From the NCBI GenBank assembly GCA_963281155.1, contig CAUJLY010000003.1:2976001-3040000 (forward strand): a DNA stretch of 64,000 nucleotides. The letters run 5' to 3'. The notes under the pieces were generated by a model. It was not told where the DNA came from and did no database searches. It saw nothing but the letters and a program-made list of their open reading frames with translations. The position numbers and the translations under genes were made by a program. The stretch comes from Rhabditophanes sp. KR3021. Lineage: Eukaryota > Nematoda > Chromadorea > Rhabditida > Alloionematidae. Numbering within the stretch: position 1 is the stretch's first letter; the number at the start of each line of letters is the position of its first letter. Positions 47,401-60,296 of this stretch are shown here, piece by piece.

Positions 47401-50400
47401 ATGTGGAGAGGTGAAATGTTGCCTTGCAACAAAGGTGAATACGACCACCAAATTATGAGTCAATTAGAGAGACAAAGTTTTGGAAAGCCTCCCGTCCCTT
47501 TTCACGACTTGCCAAAAGAAGAAAAGGATAGAATTGAGAAAGAACGTGTAAATGCCTACAATAGAAGGGTTTACAGCAAATTGCATATCACTAAAACCGA
47601 AATTAGGACTACTCGAATTTGTCAAAGAGAAAATGGATTTTTTGTTGATACTGTGAAAGCTTTCCGTGATCGCCGTTACGACTACAAGGAGCTGCTGAAG
47701 AAAAGCAAAGGAGAATTGTCTAAAGTCTCAGCCAATGATGTTGTCGGGATCAAAGATTGCCAATCCAGAGTTATTCTTTACGAATCTCTGCAAATGGCTC
47801 ACAAGTGTATATTGAATTCCTTTTATGGTTATGCCATGCGTAAAGGATCCCGTTGGTTTTCTATGGAAATGGCTGGGATTGTTTGTAAAACTGGGGCTGA
47901 CATCATTCAGGAGGCCAGGAAGATTGTGGAAAGAATCGGAAGACCACTTGAATTAGATACTGATGGAATTTGGTGCATGCTACCTTCAAGCTTGCCGGAA
48001 AATATTACATTCAAACTGAAAAATTGCAAGAAAGATTCAGTAACTATCAGTTATTCTGGGTCAATGTTAAACTCACTTGTCAAAGATTTGTTCACCAATG
48101 ATCAGTATCATGTTGTCCAACCGAATGGTGATTTCGAGATTGTTTCGGAGAATTCAATTTTCTTTGAAGTCGACGGGCCTTACTTAGGTAAAGTTTTATA
48201 ACAAATGCAGTAGTTAAAATGTATTACAACGACATGGAAAGATTAAGCTACAACATATTTAGGAGAGTTAGCATTAGAAGGTGATGTAAATGAATTTTTC
48301 TCAGGATTATTTTTGAGATTCTTCTATCAATATAGGATGTTTTGTATACATGATTTCATTCTATTGACCGATCAGAAGCGGCAATATTTGCTAATACATT
48401 TTGTAATTCCATCATGGCAGCATATCCATAGGCAGGGACTTCATTGCTAGTTAAGCCGTCAATGAAAAGGCTAACATTTGTCTCTTGCCGTGCAAAATAT
48501 TCATAATTTTGCTTTCTTTAGCATTCAATGGTATAAATTTTGAGACGTGGCATTGAGTGTCAACACAGTGATTATAAAATCGTGTTTTGAAAACACCAGA
48601 TACTCCGCAATAGAAGATTAACTCCACAAATTGTTCTAAAGACAACAATTATAATTAACATATTTTTGAATATCCGGGAGAACATAGATTTATTGGCTCT
48701 TCTAGCTTGTTTTGCGAGAGTCAGCTTTCTAGAGATTATCTGTTAGCTTCTTCGATAATTGTTCATTACTCAATTTCTTGTCCTCCTCAACTGTAGTTCT
48801 TATATTATTGTATTACCTGGCTTTCCAATCTAAATTTAATCCAAATATGGCATCTGTTTAATATTTCTAATATTAACTATTAACGACTTTATTTAGCCAT
48901 GATTTTACCTGCATCCAAAGAAGAAGGGAAGAAATTAAAGAAACGTTATGCTGTCTTTAACTTTGATGGATCTTTATCAGAACTCAAAGGATTTGAAATG
49001 AAAAGAAGGGGTGAATTGGAAATTATCAAGAACTTCCAGAAGAATGTGTTTAAAATGTTTTTGAAAGGAGATACTCTGGCTACTTGTTACAAACAAGTTG
49101 CAAAGGAAGCAGACTATTGGTTAGATGTCTTAGAATCAAAAGGCGTAGATCTTGAGGATGGGCATCTGATTGAGTTGATTTCGGAAAACAGAAGTATGTC
49201 TAAGAAGTTAGAAGATTATGGATCACAAAAGAGCACTTCTATTACGACGGCTAAGAGACTGGCTGAAATATTAGGGGATGACATGGTGAGAGATGCAGGG
49301 TTGGCTTGTAAATTCATCATATCCGAAAAACCTCTGGACGCTCCAGTAACAGAAAGAGCCATTCCTTTAGCTTTGTTCCAATCAGATCCACGTAAACTTG
49401 TTCAATATTTAAGAAAATGGACAAAAGACGAAGCCATTTCAATGAACAATAAGAATTTGCGTGATATCTTGGATTGGAAGTACTACCGTGAAAGATTAGG
49501 GAATACTATCCAAAAGATTATTACTATTCCGGCCGCGTTACAAGGTGTTGCAAACCCAGTTCCACGGCTGCCTCATCCAGATTGGTTGGATAATTTGAGA
49601 AAAAAAAAGATATTTGACAAGAATCAACCTAAGATTGATTCCATTTTCAAAGTTTTGCCTAAGAAAGTTCAAGATATTGAAAACTTAAGAACTCCGTCGT
49701 CGTCTCAAATGTCAAGTCAAGCTCAATCAACTACCACTAGTAGGAAAAGACCAAGAACAATAATTATCGGTGAAGAAGATGTTAATACGAATGGTGGAAC
49801 AACTGCAAAGAAGATTCGAGCTGCGTCTACTGATTATAGTGTGAAAAAGACTATTACTGAAGATGGTTTTGAAGAATGGCTTAAACACCGAAAATTCAAG
49901 TGGAATGAACTAAGACAACAAATCGGGACTCGTAAAAATCAAATTACGATGGCATCTGACAGACAACTCACATCTCTTGAAAAAATGGTAATTAGCAGTA
50001 AATCAAAGATGATTGAAACTAATTGGCAAATTATCGACATCTCGCCAACTGAAATTGGTGGAATATTCAAAGTTTTTGCGATCGTCTGTGGAATGATGAA
50101 GAAGTTCACCTTAAATGTGAGACGACATTTTTACGTAAATCAGTACAAAGCAAAAGTTGGTCAAAGTGCAATTACTCAAAAAAAGATATTGCCTCGTTCA
50201 AAACCACTATTAAACTTGTACGAATATTCAGTTAATGAAAGTGATTTTGAAAAAAGAATATCAGCTTTTCGACTGAAGCTATGTGAAAAAGAACTTGAAG
50301 GTATTTACGAAACACAGATGCCATTAGATTTTAGATGCTTATTGAATGTTGGAGCATTAGCAAAAGTTGTTAGTCTCAGGATTGCAACTGACGACAAATA

Positions 50401-52651
50401 TTCAATGGAAGAATTGGAAATGGTTCCTTTATCTGGAAGCAATCCTGACGCAACTTACCTTCAAGGTGTGCAACTAAAGAAGTTGTATTTCTACGAATAT
50501 GATCATTCATCCCAACAAATTGCTGCCTTCATCTCTCCATCACATGGAGCTGGGACAATTTTTATTGTGAACAAATCGACTGTAGAAATTCAAAACCCAA
50601 ACGATATCTACAAAAAAGTTCTTCATGAATTTATAAATAAGTTTTCGGAAGATTATTTCCAAAAAGATCTTTATTCAAAAGTTGTTCTCAAAGTTCAACA
50701 AGTACGTCAATTATCTTCTGTTTCGACTGAATTACTAAAAATGCATCGTCAATTACGATTTGCTGATACAGACCCCTACATTCTACTTGTACAATCCAAC
50801 AACACACGTTCCTATTTGACGGAAACATACTCCATTTTATCGTACTTCCCTCACATTAGAATCAACTATCAGGAGCCTCGTAATTTGTTATCTTCGATGG
50901 AATGGCGTAATATTCTAGTTGAACGTATCTGCAAACATTTCTTCTACGCTCATATTTCACTTCAAGAGTTGTCGTTACAAGCTTCTTATTTAAACATTCC
51001 GATTGGGAACATTAAAGAAGATTTTCCTAGTTTTGCAGCCGATGTATTATATGCTAGGGGATTAAGCAAATTAGATTACATTTTGTGGGCAACGAACGGG
51101 CCTGAACCTGATTTAGGAGGAAAAAACACTGAAGATTTTAGAATAACTACTGACTGGGACACGGTATCCTTTAGAACACACAACTCTTACATTGAAAACA
51201 AAGAGGTGTTTAAGATCGGGAAAGTGGTTGTGGACATTGACATCAAATGCATTGCCGTTGCAGCCTTAATTCAACAAACCCGCATTGCTGAAGCTGAAGG
51301 AACTAGCGATTCCCTTGGATTTACTTCTGGCACAGAATTAGCAAAAGACAAGATTCTGGGGAAAGAAACGTACTTTTCGCACATGGACGAAGCAGCGGCT
51401 TCAAACAAAGCTGTCACTGTATTGAGGCAAGTGATTGTTGAATGTTATAGAGATATCCTGGCTCATAACAATGACTTGGCCAACGAAATCATCACAAACA
51501 TCCATAAATGGGTACGATGTTCAAGATCTATGTTATATGATCCAGCTATCGCAAAGGCAGTCACAATTCTCATGAAAAAATTAAGTTGTTTGCTAGTTGC
51601 GGAAATCACTAAGCAAGGTTGCGAAGTCATCCATTGCTCTTATACGAGATTAATCTTTAGTACTGAAAAAAACGATATGAAGAGTGCTCAACAGTTTGTG
51701 GAATCAATGATAAAAGTCCTTCAAAGCAAGCCATTATTTGCTGGAATTGTTTTCGATATTCAAAAGTATTGGGATTTATTTGCGTGGATCGATCCTTCTA
51801 ATTACGCTTCCATGAAAATTAATGAGCATAGTGATCAAGATGAATTTATTTATAATTGGTCCATGAGTTCATACTTTTCACAAGAAGTGACGAGAACTGA
51901 ATTCTGCAAATTCTTCGGAGGCTACTTTTCGCTTTTGGCTTCAAAAATGAGAGGTTCCGTTAATTCTGAGCTGTTTCCTGGCCAGAGAAAACAAATAATC
52001 GAAAAAATTGTGGCACCCAAAGTTTTCGAGTTAATTGGAAAAAATCTTAAAATTTACTGTGATTCAAAAATGCCCAACGAACTTCCACCAATTTACAAGG
52101 CTGAATGTATTGAATATAATGTACCTCTTCAAATGACAAATTGCTTCATCAAAATGTTGTCCCTAGATGATGCCATTGCGGAGGAAGTTGAAATCTTAAA
52201 GTCTCAAAGTATGAAGATGTTATCTGTTGACATTTACAGTTCAAAAAGTAATTGGAAACCTATAAATTATTCTTGTGTCATAGATCATTTGCTTTGTCAT
52301 CACTGTGATGAAAGCACTGAATTGGATGTTTGTTTGACTCATACTCGCAATAATGGGGAGCATGATTTTATTTGTTCAGGCTGCAAGAAGCCATTGGACC
52401 AAATGCTGATTGAGCAACATTTACTGCAAAGAGCTCACAAAATGGTTCTTGCTCTTAATATGCAGGATTTCAAATGCTCAACATGTAAAACAATTAGAAA
52501 CCTCAACCTTACAACGAAGTGTATATGCAGTAACAAATTCGACTACACCATCACTAAAAAGGAATTAATTAGCTGCTTAAAAATTTTAAAATCCGTTGCT
52601 CAAACAAATGGGTTTGATTATCTTGAAGAGTTTGTTTCTTCAATTTGCTAA
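44414..52651 (+). CDS. pole-1: DNA polymerase epsilon catalytic subunit
   Basis: Exons 44414-44445, 44525-45693, 46661-48187 and 48897-52651 join to 2160 codons plus stop, close to nematode and animal orthologues. The proofreading exonuclease motifs are intact: [11 protein letters not shown] (Asp253/Glu255), [11 protein letters not shown] and [14 protein letters not shown]. Polymerase motifs: [72 protein letters not shown] spans the exon 3/4 junction and confirms it. The inactive C-terminal half is conserved and ends in two Cys modules (CHHCDESTE...CSGC and CSTCKTI...CIC) that bind zinc or Fe-S and the B subunit. Pol epsilon is the leading-strand replicase. Introns 2 and 3 (967 and 709 bp) contain antisense coding debris. 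The 3' flank has AATAAA near 52676. Confidence 0.97.
45740..46600 (-). pseudogene. Decayed antisense coding remnant in pole-1 intron 2
   Basis: The 967-bp intron is less AT-rich than true intergenic DNA. Its minus strand gives successive protein-like pieces in shifting frames: [112 protein letters not shown] and [20 protein letters not shown]. Stops separate them. The family is not recognised. It looks like one protein of roughly 280 residues after many indels. Confidence 0.5.
48260..48840 (-). pseudogene. Decayed antisense coding remnant in pole-1 intron 3
   Basis: The minus strand contains [40 protein letters not shown] and, after a frameshift, [20 protein letters not shown] then [20 protein letters not shown]. 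It reads like a real but broken protein of unknown family and is opposite to pole-1. Confidence 0.5.
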
Positions 52652-52836
52652 CTTTCATAATTCATACCTTTAATTAAATAAAAAATTTAAATAAATTTGT
52701 TCTAACAATTACTTTATTATTGCGAAATATTATGTAAGTATGTGTGTATTATGATTTAATTATTTATTATTGCTACACTAATACTCCACATAAAATATTA
52801 GGTTTGTCACAGGTAAATTTTGTTTATTATTTCGAA
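52652..52836. other. Convergent 3' region between pole-1 and the RA-domain gene
   Basis: Only 185 bp separate the two stop codons. The interval contains AATAAA-type signals for pole-1 and no coding content. Confidence 0.6.
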
Positions 52837-55207
52837 TCAACATCTACGTATTAGAATCTTTTGATTTGGTTTAAGACTTAAATACAATGATGCCAAATAT
52901 ATTTGACCTGGAATTTCAGCTTCGTTTGCACGATCACTTACGAATAATCTATATGAATCTATATTTCTGTCAATCTTCAACATTTGTGCCAACAACGTTA
53001 TTGCTTCATCCGTTGTCGTATTTGTAGAAAGCAAAATAGATTTGTAATTGCTTTCAGAGTTGATTTGGAAGTCAAAAATTTTAACTAGTACTCCGTCAGC
53101 TGCCATTTTCATATAAAAAGAAGACATGTCAGTTGGGTGACAACGCTGTAGTCTAGAAGCAATCACAGATAATAAACATATTTGCCCCATAAAATAAATT
53201 GTATGAATTTTTAAGCATATGTGGTATAATTACTTTACATGCAAATCCCTGTACTTTATATTTGTGTTATGTAATCTGTAATATGTTTATATAGTGCCCT
53301 CTTTTAGTAATAAACGACTTCTATTCGCTTACCCTTTGAACCTGAACAGTATCTTTGTACAATTTAAACTTCTCAGATACGATGAAGCCTTACAATTATT
53401 TTCGCAATAAACTTCATTATTGAGTCACTTTAAAAAAGCTATTCATAAAGGTAAAGTACTCCCGAAATCGTCCTCATTTGAAGAAACCTTCTATCATGAC
53501 TCATCAACAGATTATTCGTTTGATGGAGACAATATGTATCTGCAGTGTAAAAGTGAGTGGCATCAAAGTAAAATCAATAAGAGAACACCATGAATATGTT
53601 TATTGAAGTCAGTATCAAAGTATTTTGTTGCCACTATTTTAAAAGCATTTAAAATGCCCAACACCAAATGAGACATTAATTATTAGTCAATTTATAGGTA
53701 AATCAAATAACAATTATTTAGATACTGGTGAATGTCAAAATGTTCTCCTGGGTGAGTCTTTTGGATGTGTTACACTTCCAATCCAACTGGATATGTACTC
53801 TTTAAGTGCTACTGTGCTGTTAGTGAGGGGGTCGATTGTGATATTAAATTCCGGATTCAGTGTCAGCTGAATTCAAGAACATGTCTAGACAAGAAAGATT
53901 GGATGAGGCAAAACCTTTGTTTGAGTAGACAATGTCGTTAGAGTACCACAATTCTTAGTTGATGGATATCTCAACAATCTTGCTAACCGGAAGATCATCA
54001 CTATAAAGACAAGGGAAGAGAATACGAAACTTGTTGAAGCTGCTATGAAGAAAATTGGACTGAAAAAGGAAACTAAAACTGTCGGGTTAAAAGATCAACG
54101 GAAAGAAAAAATCAAACATTATGGGCTGATGAAGCTGAACATGAATATGCTTTAAAATGTGTAAATATCAAAAGTGGTTATAAGAAGGCGTATACTGATA
54201 AAATAAGGATACTCTTTCAGCTGGTAGGAAGGACATAAGAGAATAGGCAAAGTGAGCAAAGGAGAAGAAGGATGAAGACCTAACTTGTAAGCAAAGGAAA
54301 GCTCCGAATGCAATTGACAATAAGAAAGTAAAGAGCTACCGGGATAATAATCAAGATAAAATTAGAGCCAATAACAATGCTCATGGAAAGGTATTTATAG
54401 CAAAAGCACAAGAAGATGATAAATTGTTGTCAACAGACTGGGATGCTGGTATGAGGAACAGAGATACAACAAATGCCTTTGATTGTAAAATACCAAGTCT
54501 GTCTGAGGACGAATCGAAGGTTAAACATGATACTAAATTAAATTTTAAAAAGCAAGTCAAATTGCAACAAATAAACCATTCTTATTTGATGTGTCTTTAA
54601 TTCAATAAATTGATTTTTGCCAAACTCTTTCTCTATTATTGAATGTGTCAAACTTACTCTAATGGCTTTGAACTATTGTCCAAAACAAGCGGTGTTATCA
54701 CTATGCTACCTGCTTGAATCGTTCGAATTTCCATAACCAGGCAATATAAATTGGGGTCTTTTGAAAACATTCGAAACTTTGTTAGCATTGTATCAATAAC
54801 TGTCTTTGTCGTCGTTTGAGACGAAATTTTAATTGTCTTATAGTCTGTGTCTGCTTTGATAAGACTAGTATATATTTTGAAGTGACCCTACAAAGTATAA
54901 AATATCATTATAATAATCTCCGTATATCTTATTATATTACCCATTCCGAGGACTCTGAGCTGTCAATTGAACTTAAAGAGGATAGAGAAATAGTTCTTGT
55001 TCGGAGTGCAGATATCCTGCCAGATGTTGCAGATTCCGTTGAACTATCAAATGATTGAACTGATGAAACAGATTTACTGTCTGCGGGAACATATTTCGGT
55101 TCTGGTTGAATATTAATGATAGTCTTGTGAACTGGTTGATGAGAAGTACTGGGGTTTACAGCAGTATAGCTGATATTTGGTTTAGGTCTAACTTGATATT
55201 TAAGCAT
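52837..55207 (-). CDS. Tandem Ras-association (RA) domain protein
   Basis: Minus-strand exons 55207-54941, 54887-54658 and 53152-52837 join in phase to 270 codons plus stop. Residues 1-88 are Ser/Pro-rich (SVSSVQSFDSSTESATSGRI). RA1 (about 90-166) starts GHFKIYTSLIKADTDYKTIK and continues TTTKTVIDTMLTKF and PLVLDNSSKPLE. The junction reads PLE-LQRCHPTDMSSFYMKM, as RA domains often end. RA2 (about 188-270) starts LVKIFDFQINSESNYKSILL, then TTTDEAITLLAQMLKIDRN and SLKPNQKILIRRC-stop. Tandem RA domains bind Ras/Rap-GTP in proteins such as afadin and PLC-epsilon, but here they form nearly the whole protein. Whether this is a stand-alone adaptor or a short isoform is not clear. The start follows a CTTTTTAG|A acceptor, fitting trans-splicing. 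Intron 2 is 1505 bp and carries foreign coding debris. Confidence 0.7.
53430..54600 (+). pseudogene. Decayed antisense coding remnant in the RA-gene intron
   Basis: Plus-strand pieces in shifting frames include LPKSSSFEETFYHDSSTDYS, a Cys-rich stretch TGYVLFKCYCAVSEGVDCDI then CQLNSRTCLDKKDW, VPQFLVDGYLNNLANRKIIT, LWADEAEHEYALKCVNIKSG and a long lysine-rich end running through KVKSYRDNNQDKIRANNNAH and KIPSLSEDESKVKHDTKLNF to a stop at about 54600. One or two broken genes of unknown family are present, opposite to the host gene. Composition is clearly protein-like, unlike flanking introns. Confidence 0.5.
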
Positions 55208-58200
55208 TCTAAAAAGATTAGCAAAACTTTAACTTAATCAATTAATTTATTAAAGATTAATGCGCATTATAATGGTTTATTATGATTGTTTGGTTTTTAA
55301 AGATTAAATAGAAACAAATGTACTACTGAAATAAATTAAGTAGATAAAAAATATATTTATGTTTGTAGTTTAGAGAAACAAACTAATAATATGGATATGT
55401 ATCTGAGGTATTTACAAGTACAACAATTTAATGACCAATTTCTTCTTGCCCATAAATCATGCTTACATTTCTGATAAAGACATTTTTATAACAATCTGTA
55501 AACAAAAAGAATGTTATTGTGGACAACAATGCTCCTACTAAACAAATAATTTTTGCTTTTTGAGGAACTGTTAAGAATGGACATATTAAGTTTAATCATA
55601 AAATGACGATTATACTGTGTTAAGTATAGACAAATATGTATCTAAATATTGGTGTATAATTACATCTTAAGCTTGACATAAAATATTTTACTTTTGGGCA
55701 AAAATTTAGTAGTTGATATGATTTAAAAATGTTAATTCGCAGGTAAATAAATATCTGGATAAAGATATATGGGAATGTACCTAATAATTTATGATAATAA
55801 TCTAATTTAATTATACGTCTATTTAATATACATTTCCTATGTTATTAACCCCTAAAAGAGAATTATTCGAATGATGGACAAAGAATCGGAAATAGTATTA
55901 AAAGAAGTGTGAAACAGAATGATCAAGGCTACGCCATACCGTTAATTATAACCAAATAATGGTGGCGCAAATATATACTAGTTACCACCATCAGAGCACC
56001 TACTGACGATCCTTTGAACTCTCGGTTAAATAAAGGTAACAAGAATATGACATCTATAGCCAAATGTTTAATGAAAGTAAAATGATACGGAGGATAGATT
56101 TGTTATTAAATCCGCTTTATCAACTTCACTCCAAAACGTTGTCAATCTAACACTTATTCAAATAAAAATGTACAATTTGATGGGATTTTATTGTGTGAAT
56201 TGGCAAGGATATTATTTTTAGTAAATGTATATACTCATTAAATTGTTTACGAAGAAAAAAATTATTCGAGGATAAGCAACAAAAAAGACTTTAAAAGTGA
56301 TTAAGTAATAGTTGCAAAATGAAAATTGGTAAATAAATTAAAAGATGTAAAGCAACTTTAAAATTAGGAAAATTTAAAGAAGTAAAATAAATTAGTCTTT
56401 TAACAAAGTTCAATTTATTAAATGTAAGAATTTAGATGTAAATTTAAAATTAAGATCAAAAGGCCATAAATTACAGCTAGTCATTGAACTTTTGTTTGTA
56501 ATGACATCTAAAAGGAAAATTAAATCTTAACGGATACTAAGACTTTTAATGCTTTTGCGGAAAAACAGCTTTTGAAGGAAGTGTTGGATAATGCTTTTAA
56601 CCGAAATTACAATAATTAAAGTGCAAATGAATGACTGAATGATTGTCCATTATAATTCATAATGTAAATAAATATTTATACTATAAAAAGGATCGTCTAA
56701 TATAATATTTATATTAAAAAAAGTAGTCGTTAAAATTATTTTTTTGATTAGTTAAGAATTTATTTAATGATGATAACTATATTCTCGAATATTTAGAATA
56801 AATAGCCTTGTTAATAACGCATATGATTGCGCAAACAAAGCTAGCCTGAAGAATAATACCGGTAATGAAAGAAGGTGAATATTTATTGAAATATATATTT
56901 GATATATAAACTTTTAATAAACAAATCTTAGAATGAGACAGGGTTTTATGATATGATAGTTTTAAAGATTATATATTTGTCTATTGTCCCTTCAAAAAGA
57001 GTATGATAATCTTGAAAAAAAGCAGTAGGTTATTAACTAGAAATTGTACACGCAATTTTCCATATCAAATATGATATATTCAAATATGCAAAACAAAAAG
57101 GTACGACAGTGAAAGTTGTGTTATTCAATTAGAATAATGGTTGTGATATATCAATTATAATGTAGGAGTCAGTTGTCTTCAAGATTTTAAACACTTTTAA
57201 TTAAAATCATACAGTTAATGCAAATTATTGTGCAAAGACCATTTGACGTTTACGTTTAGTGTTTTTAGAAAAGCCTGTTTTGAGATAAAATTATGCGGCC
57301 AGCTTTTATTGATATAAAAAATTATATAATTATTTAATTTTTAATCAGCTTTTGTACTAACTGTAAGAAGTTAACGTAAATAAAGTGATTAATTTGGATG
57401 AAAGAGTTTTTTATTTGAACTTGGGACAAGTACATATTAAATCAAATCAAAATACACACTTGTATTTAGTTGAAGTAAATAACCAACAAATGGTTATTGT
57501 CAAAAAAATTAATTAAAATATATTAATTGTCAAAGTAAATTAAAGATAGCAGGTGTTTTAGAAGTGTAAAATAGATACAATCATTGGCAACTTTTTGCCT
57601 CATTAATACAATCGAACTTAACCTTAATAATATTAAAAAATGTGATCAAAGTTGTGTTTCAATGAGGTCATTTCCTTACGAAACATTGTGTTGTCTTTCT
57701 ATATCTTAAAAATACATCTGAAAAGGTTTTTTTGTTCATTAATTCATATGTATTCCCATTAATCAGAATGTACAGATAAACTTTCTTTTAACTTTATATG
57801 AAAGTCAAAATCACTTCCTTTTATCTATATCATTTTGAGATTTATAGTAATATAATGCTTCAATCAAAGAAATTATTAACGTAAAGATCAAAGAAATATT
57901 GTAGATAAATTATATTGTAGTTAGATGTTTATTATTAGTATCGATAAATAGGATATGTTGCAATGGGAAAATCAAAAAATAACCTTGTAACAGCTGGAAT
58001 TAAAGTCACTTAATAATGGAAAATTGGTACCCTCAAGAAGGTTCGAACACAAAAAGCAGATAAATAACTAGTATTCCAATTTTGGTAGATTAAATGTTAC
58101 CATCAAGCATTGCCTGGAGATTAATAGAAAAGGTTGAATGCGATTAAAATACGATCATTTGAACTTTATCCATGTATAAAAAATATTACATTCGATCATT

Positions 58201-58865
58201 ATTATATTTACAAATCTCTTCAACATAATTATTTTGTTGTGTGTCTTTATAAGGGTTCCGTAAAGATAATAATGATGTAAAATCACTTCAGCATACAAAA
58301 GTGAAATTAAATATTTTTATACAACATGTAGGTAAAAGTAATTTTGGGAGAAAAAACAGATCAGTAATTAAAATACCATCGCAAACACGTCTAATAGTGG
58401 ATTTGGATGCATTACTTAAAATTTAATCATTAGCAAATATTGTCATTTTAATTACGACTTTTTTCTATTCTTAAGTTAGTAATTAAGATTTATGATTTAA
58501 TTCAACTCACGTTCATTTGTCATTAGTCACTTTCAAATAAACATTATTTTTAATATGAGTCATACAACTTTTTTAGGTACAAAAATATTTATGTAAAAGA
58601 AGAATATATCATAATATATATTTATGTTCTTGATGAGAAATGATTGTTTGTGTAATCAAATTTATGTTTTTAAAATAATTGAACATTTGATCGACGATAC
58701 AATTTGTCTGATAAAATGTGTTGCTTTATTACTTGTTATTTGATGTTAAAATGCTAATTTTGAGCAATAATGACGCGTAGCATATTGTACGCAAATTTAA
58801 CTAACTACATAAAGAATATAATAAGATCAAAAAAATGATAGTTATTCTACTTCTTACTTTTCAAG
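55208..58865. other. 3.7 kb gene-poor AT-rich region
   Basis: No exon, RNA gene or repeat array is supportable. It contains the upstream regions of the divergently transcribed RA-domain and tyrosine phosphatase genes. Confidence 0.55.
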
Positions 58866-60296
58866 ATGAGTTCTGATAAGAAGGATTGTTTTCAACTTTG
58901 TCTGACTTCTGTTATGGAGAAGAGAAACGACGAAGTCAAAGGTTTCAATGAGTCAACTAAACGGGAGCCATCAAATGAACCCAACAAAGCCATGGAACCT
59001 TCAGCTGATATTGTCGTTGAGTCGACTGAAAAGAAGGACAACAAGAAAACTTGTTTAAAGAAATCTGCAAAGGATTGTGATAAGGAACTAATGAAGATTG
59101 CCAAGAAACAACTGGACGACTTTGTTGCCAAAGCTCTCGAAAAGGAATTGGATGGACTCAAAGCCGAGTACAAGGAAAAAATTGCTATAATCATCCCTTC
59201 GAAAGATGAGGTGACAGCCTTTTACTCCAGTGAAGCATCGAGGAAGAATCGAAACATGACTGTTCCTTGTCTCGATGCTACACGAGTTGTTTTAAAGGGG
59301 AACAGTTCGGATAGCTATTTCCACGGCAATTACATTGAATCGGTCGGTGTTAAGAAGAGGTACATAGTCTGTCAAGGGCCTTTGGACAACACAATTGAAA
59401 TGTTCATCAAGGTTCTCCATCAAGAGAATTGTGAAGTCATTGTTCAGGTAAATTAAACTATTTGCATAAACAAATTATATTCAAACTTTTAGCTATGTAA
59501 TTTTATGGAAGGAAAAACCAAAAAATGTTCTGAATACATTCCATTGAAAGTCAAAGGATCATTCGTTTTTGACGGCATTGCTATTCATCTTGAAAAGAGG
59601 GAGCTATTGCCTAAGGATAAAAATGTCACAGTCAGCACACTGAACATTGTAAGAGGAAAAAAGGAATGTACGATTCGCCATTACTTGTGGAATAGCTGGC
59701 CCGAGCAGGGCTGCCCAGCGATTTCCCCCACTGCCATGAGAATTTTCGCTGAGATCTACACCACCAAAAATCCTATACTCATCCATTGCTCAAGTGGAAT
59801 AAGAAGAAGTGGTGTTTTTACTCTTATTTGTATGTTCATGGACCATATAAGTCAAGCCAATGTTTCAGACGGCTTGCTATTGACCCTTGCTCAAAATTTG
59901 AGAAGACAAAGAGCTGGCGCAATTACTTCTGACATTGACTATCTTTTTGTTCATAGAGTTCTTATGCAACGATTCTTAGACCGCAATCTTATTCAATCTT
60001 GCCAAAATCTTTTAATATTTTTTGATGACTACGACCCTGCCTTAAAGAAAGCTCAGCTACTTGAAAAGGAAAGAAAGGGAGAAGCTACACTTGGACCAAT
60101 GCCAATTTTGCCCATCAATGAAAAGGGAGGAATTATTATTGAAAAGAAAAATAAAGAATCACCAAAACCCGGAAAAGGAGATGTAGATCGAGGTGAATCA
60201 GCCAGTAAAGTTAAGGAAAAACAAAAGGATAAAGGTAAAGATGGTGAAGAAAAATGTCAAGAGGAAAAACCTGGAAAAGTGCGTTCCATTATGTGA
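58866..60296 (+). CDS. Non-receptor protein tyrosine phosphatase, nematode type
   Basis: Exons 58866-59447 and 59493-60296 (45-bp intron, phase 0) give 461 codons plus stop. A charged N-terminal region of about 125 residues includes a likely coiled coil (MKIAKKQLDDFVAKALEKEL). The PTP domain follows: NRNMTVPCLDATRVVLKG, HGNYIESVGVKKRYIVCQGP, LDNTIEMFIKVLHQENCEVI, VQLCNFMEGKTKKCSEYIP and catalytic loop IHCSSGIRRSG (Cys293, Arg299). The general-acid loop reads SWPEQGCP, with Glu265 where WPD enzymes have Asp, so activity may be reduced or altered. A Lys/Glu/Gly-rich tail ends the protein. The layout resembles the expanded, often male- or germline-enriched PTPs of nematodes; that expression is known of the family, not seen here. 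The start is the first in-frame ATG after a TTTTCAAG context. Confidence 0.88.

Noticed and set aside
58035..58060. GGTTCGAAC motif resembling a tRNA B box
   Set aside because: No A box at the right distance and no cloverleaf could be drawn around it.
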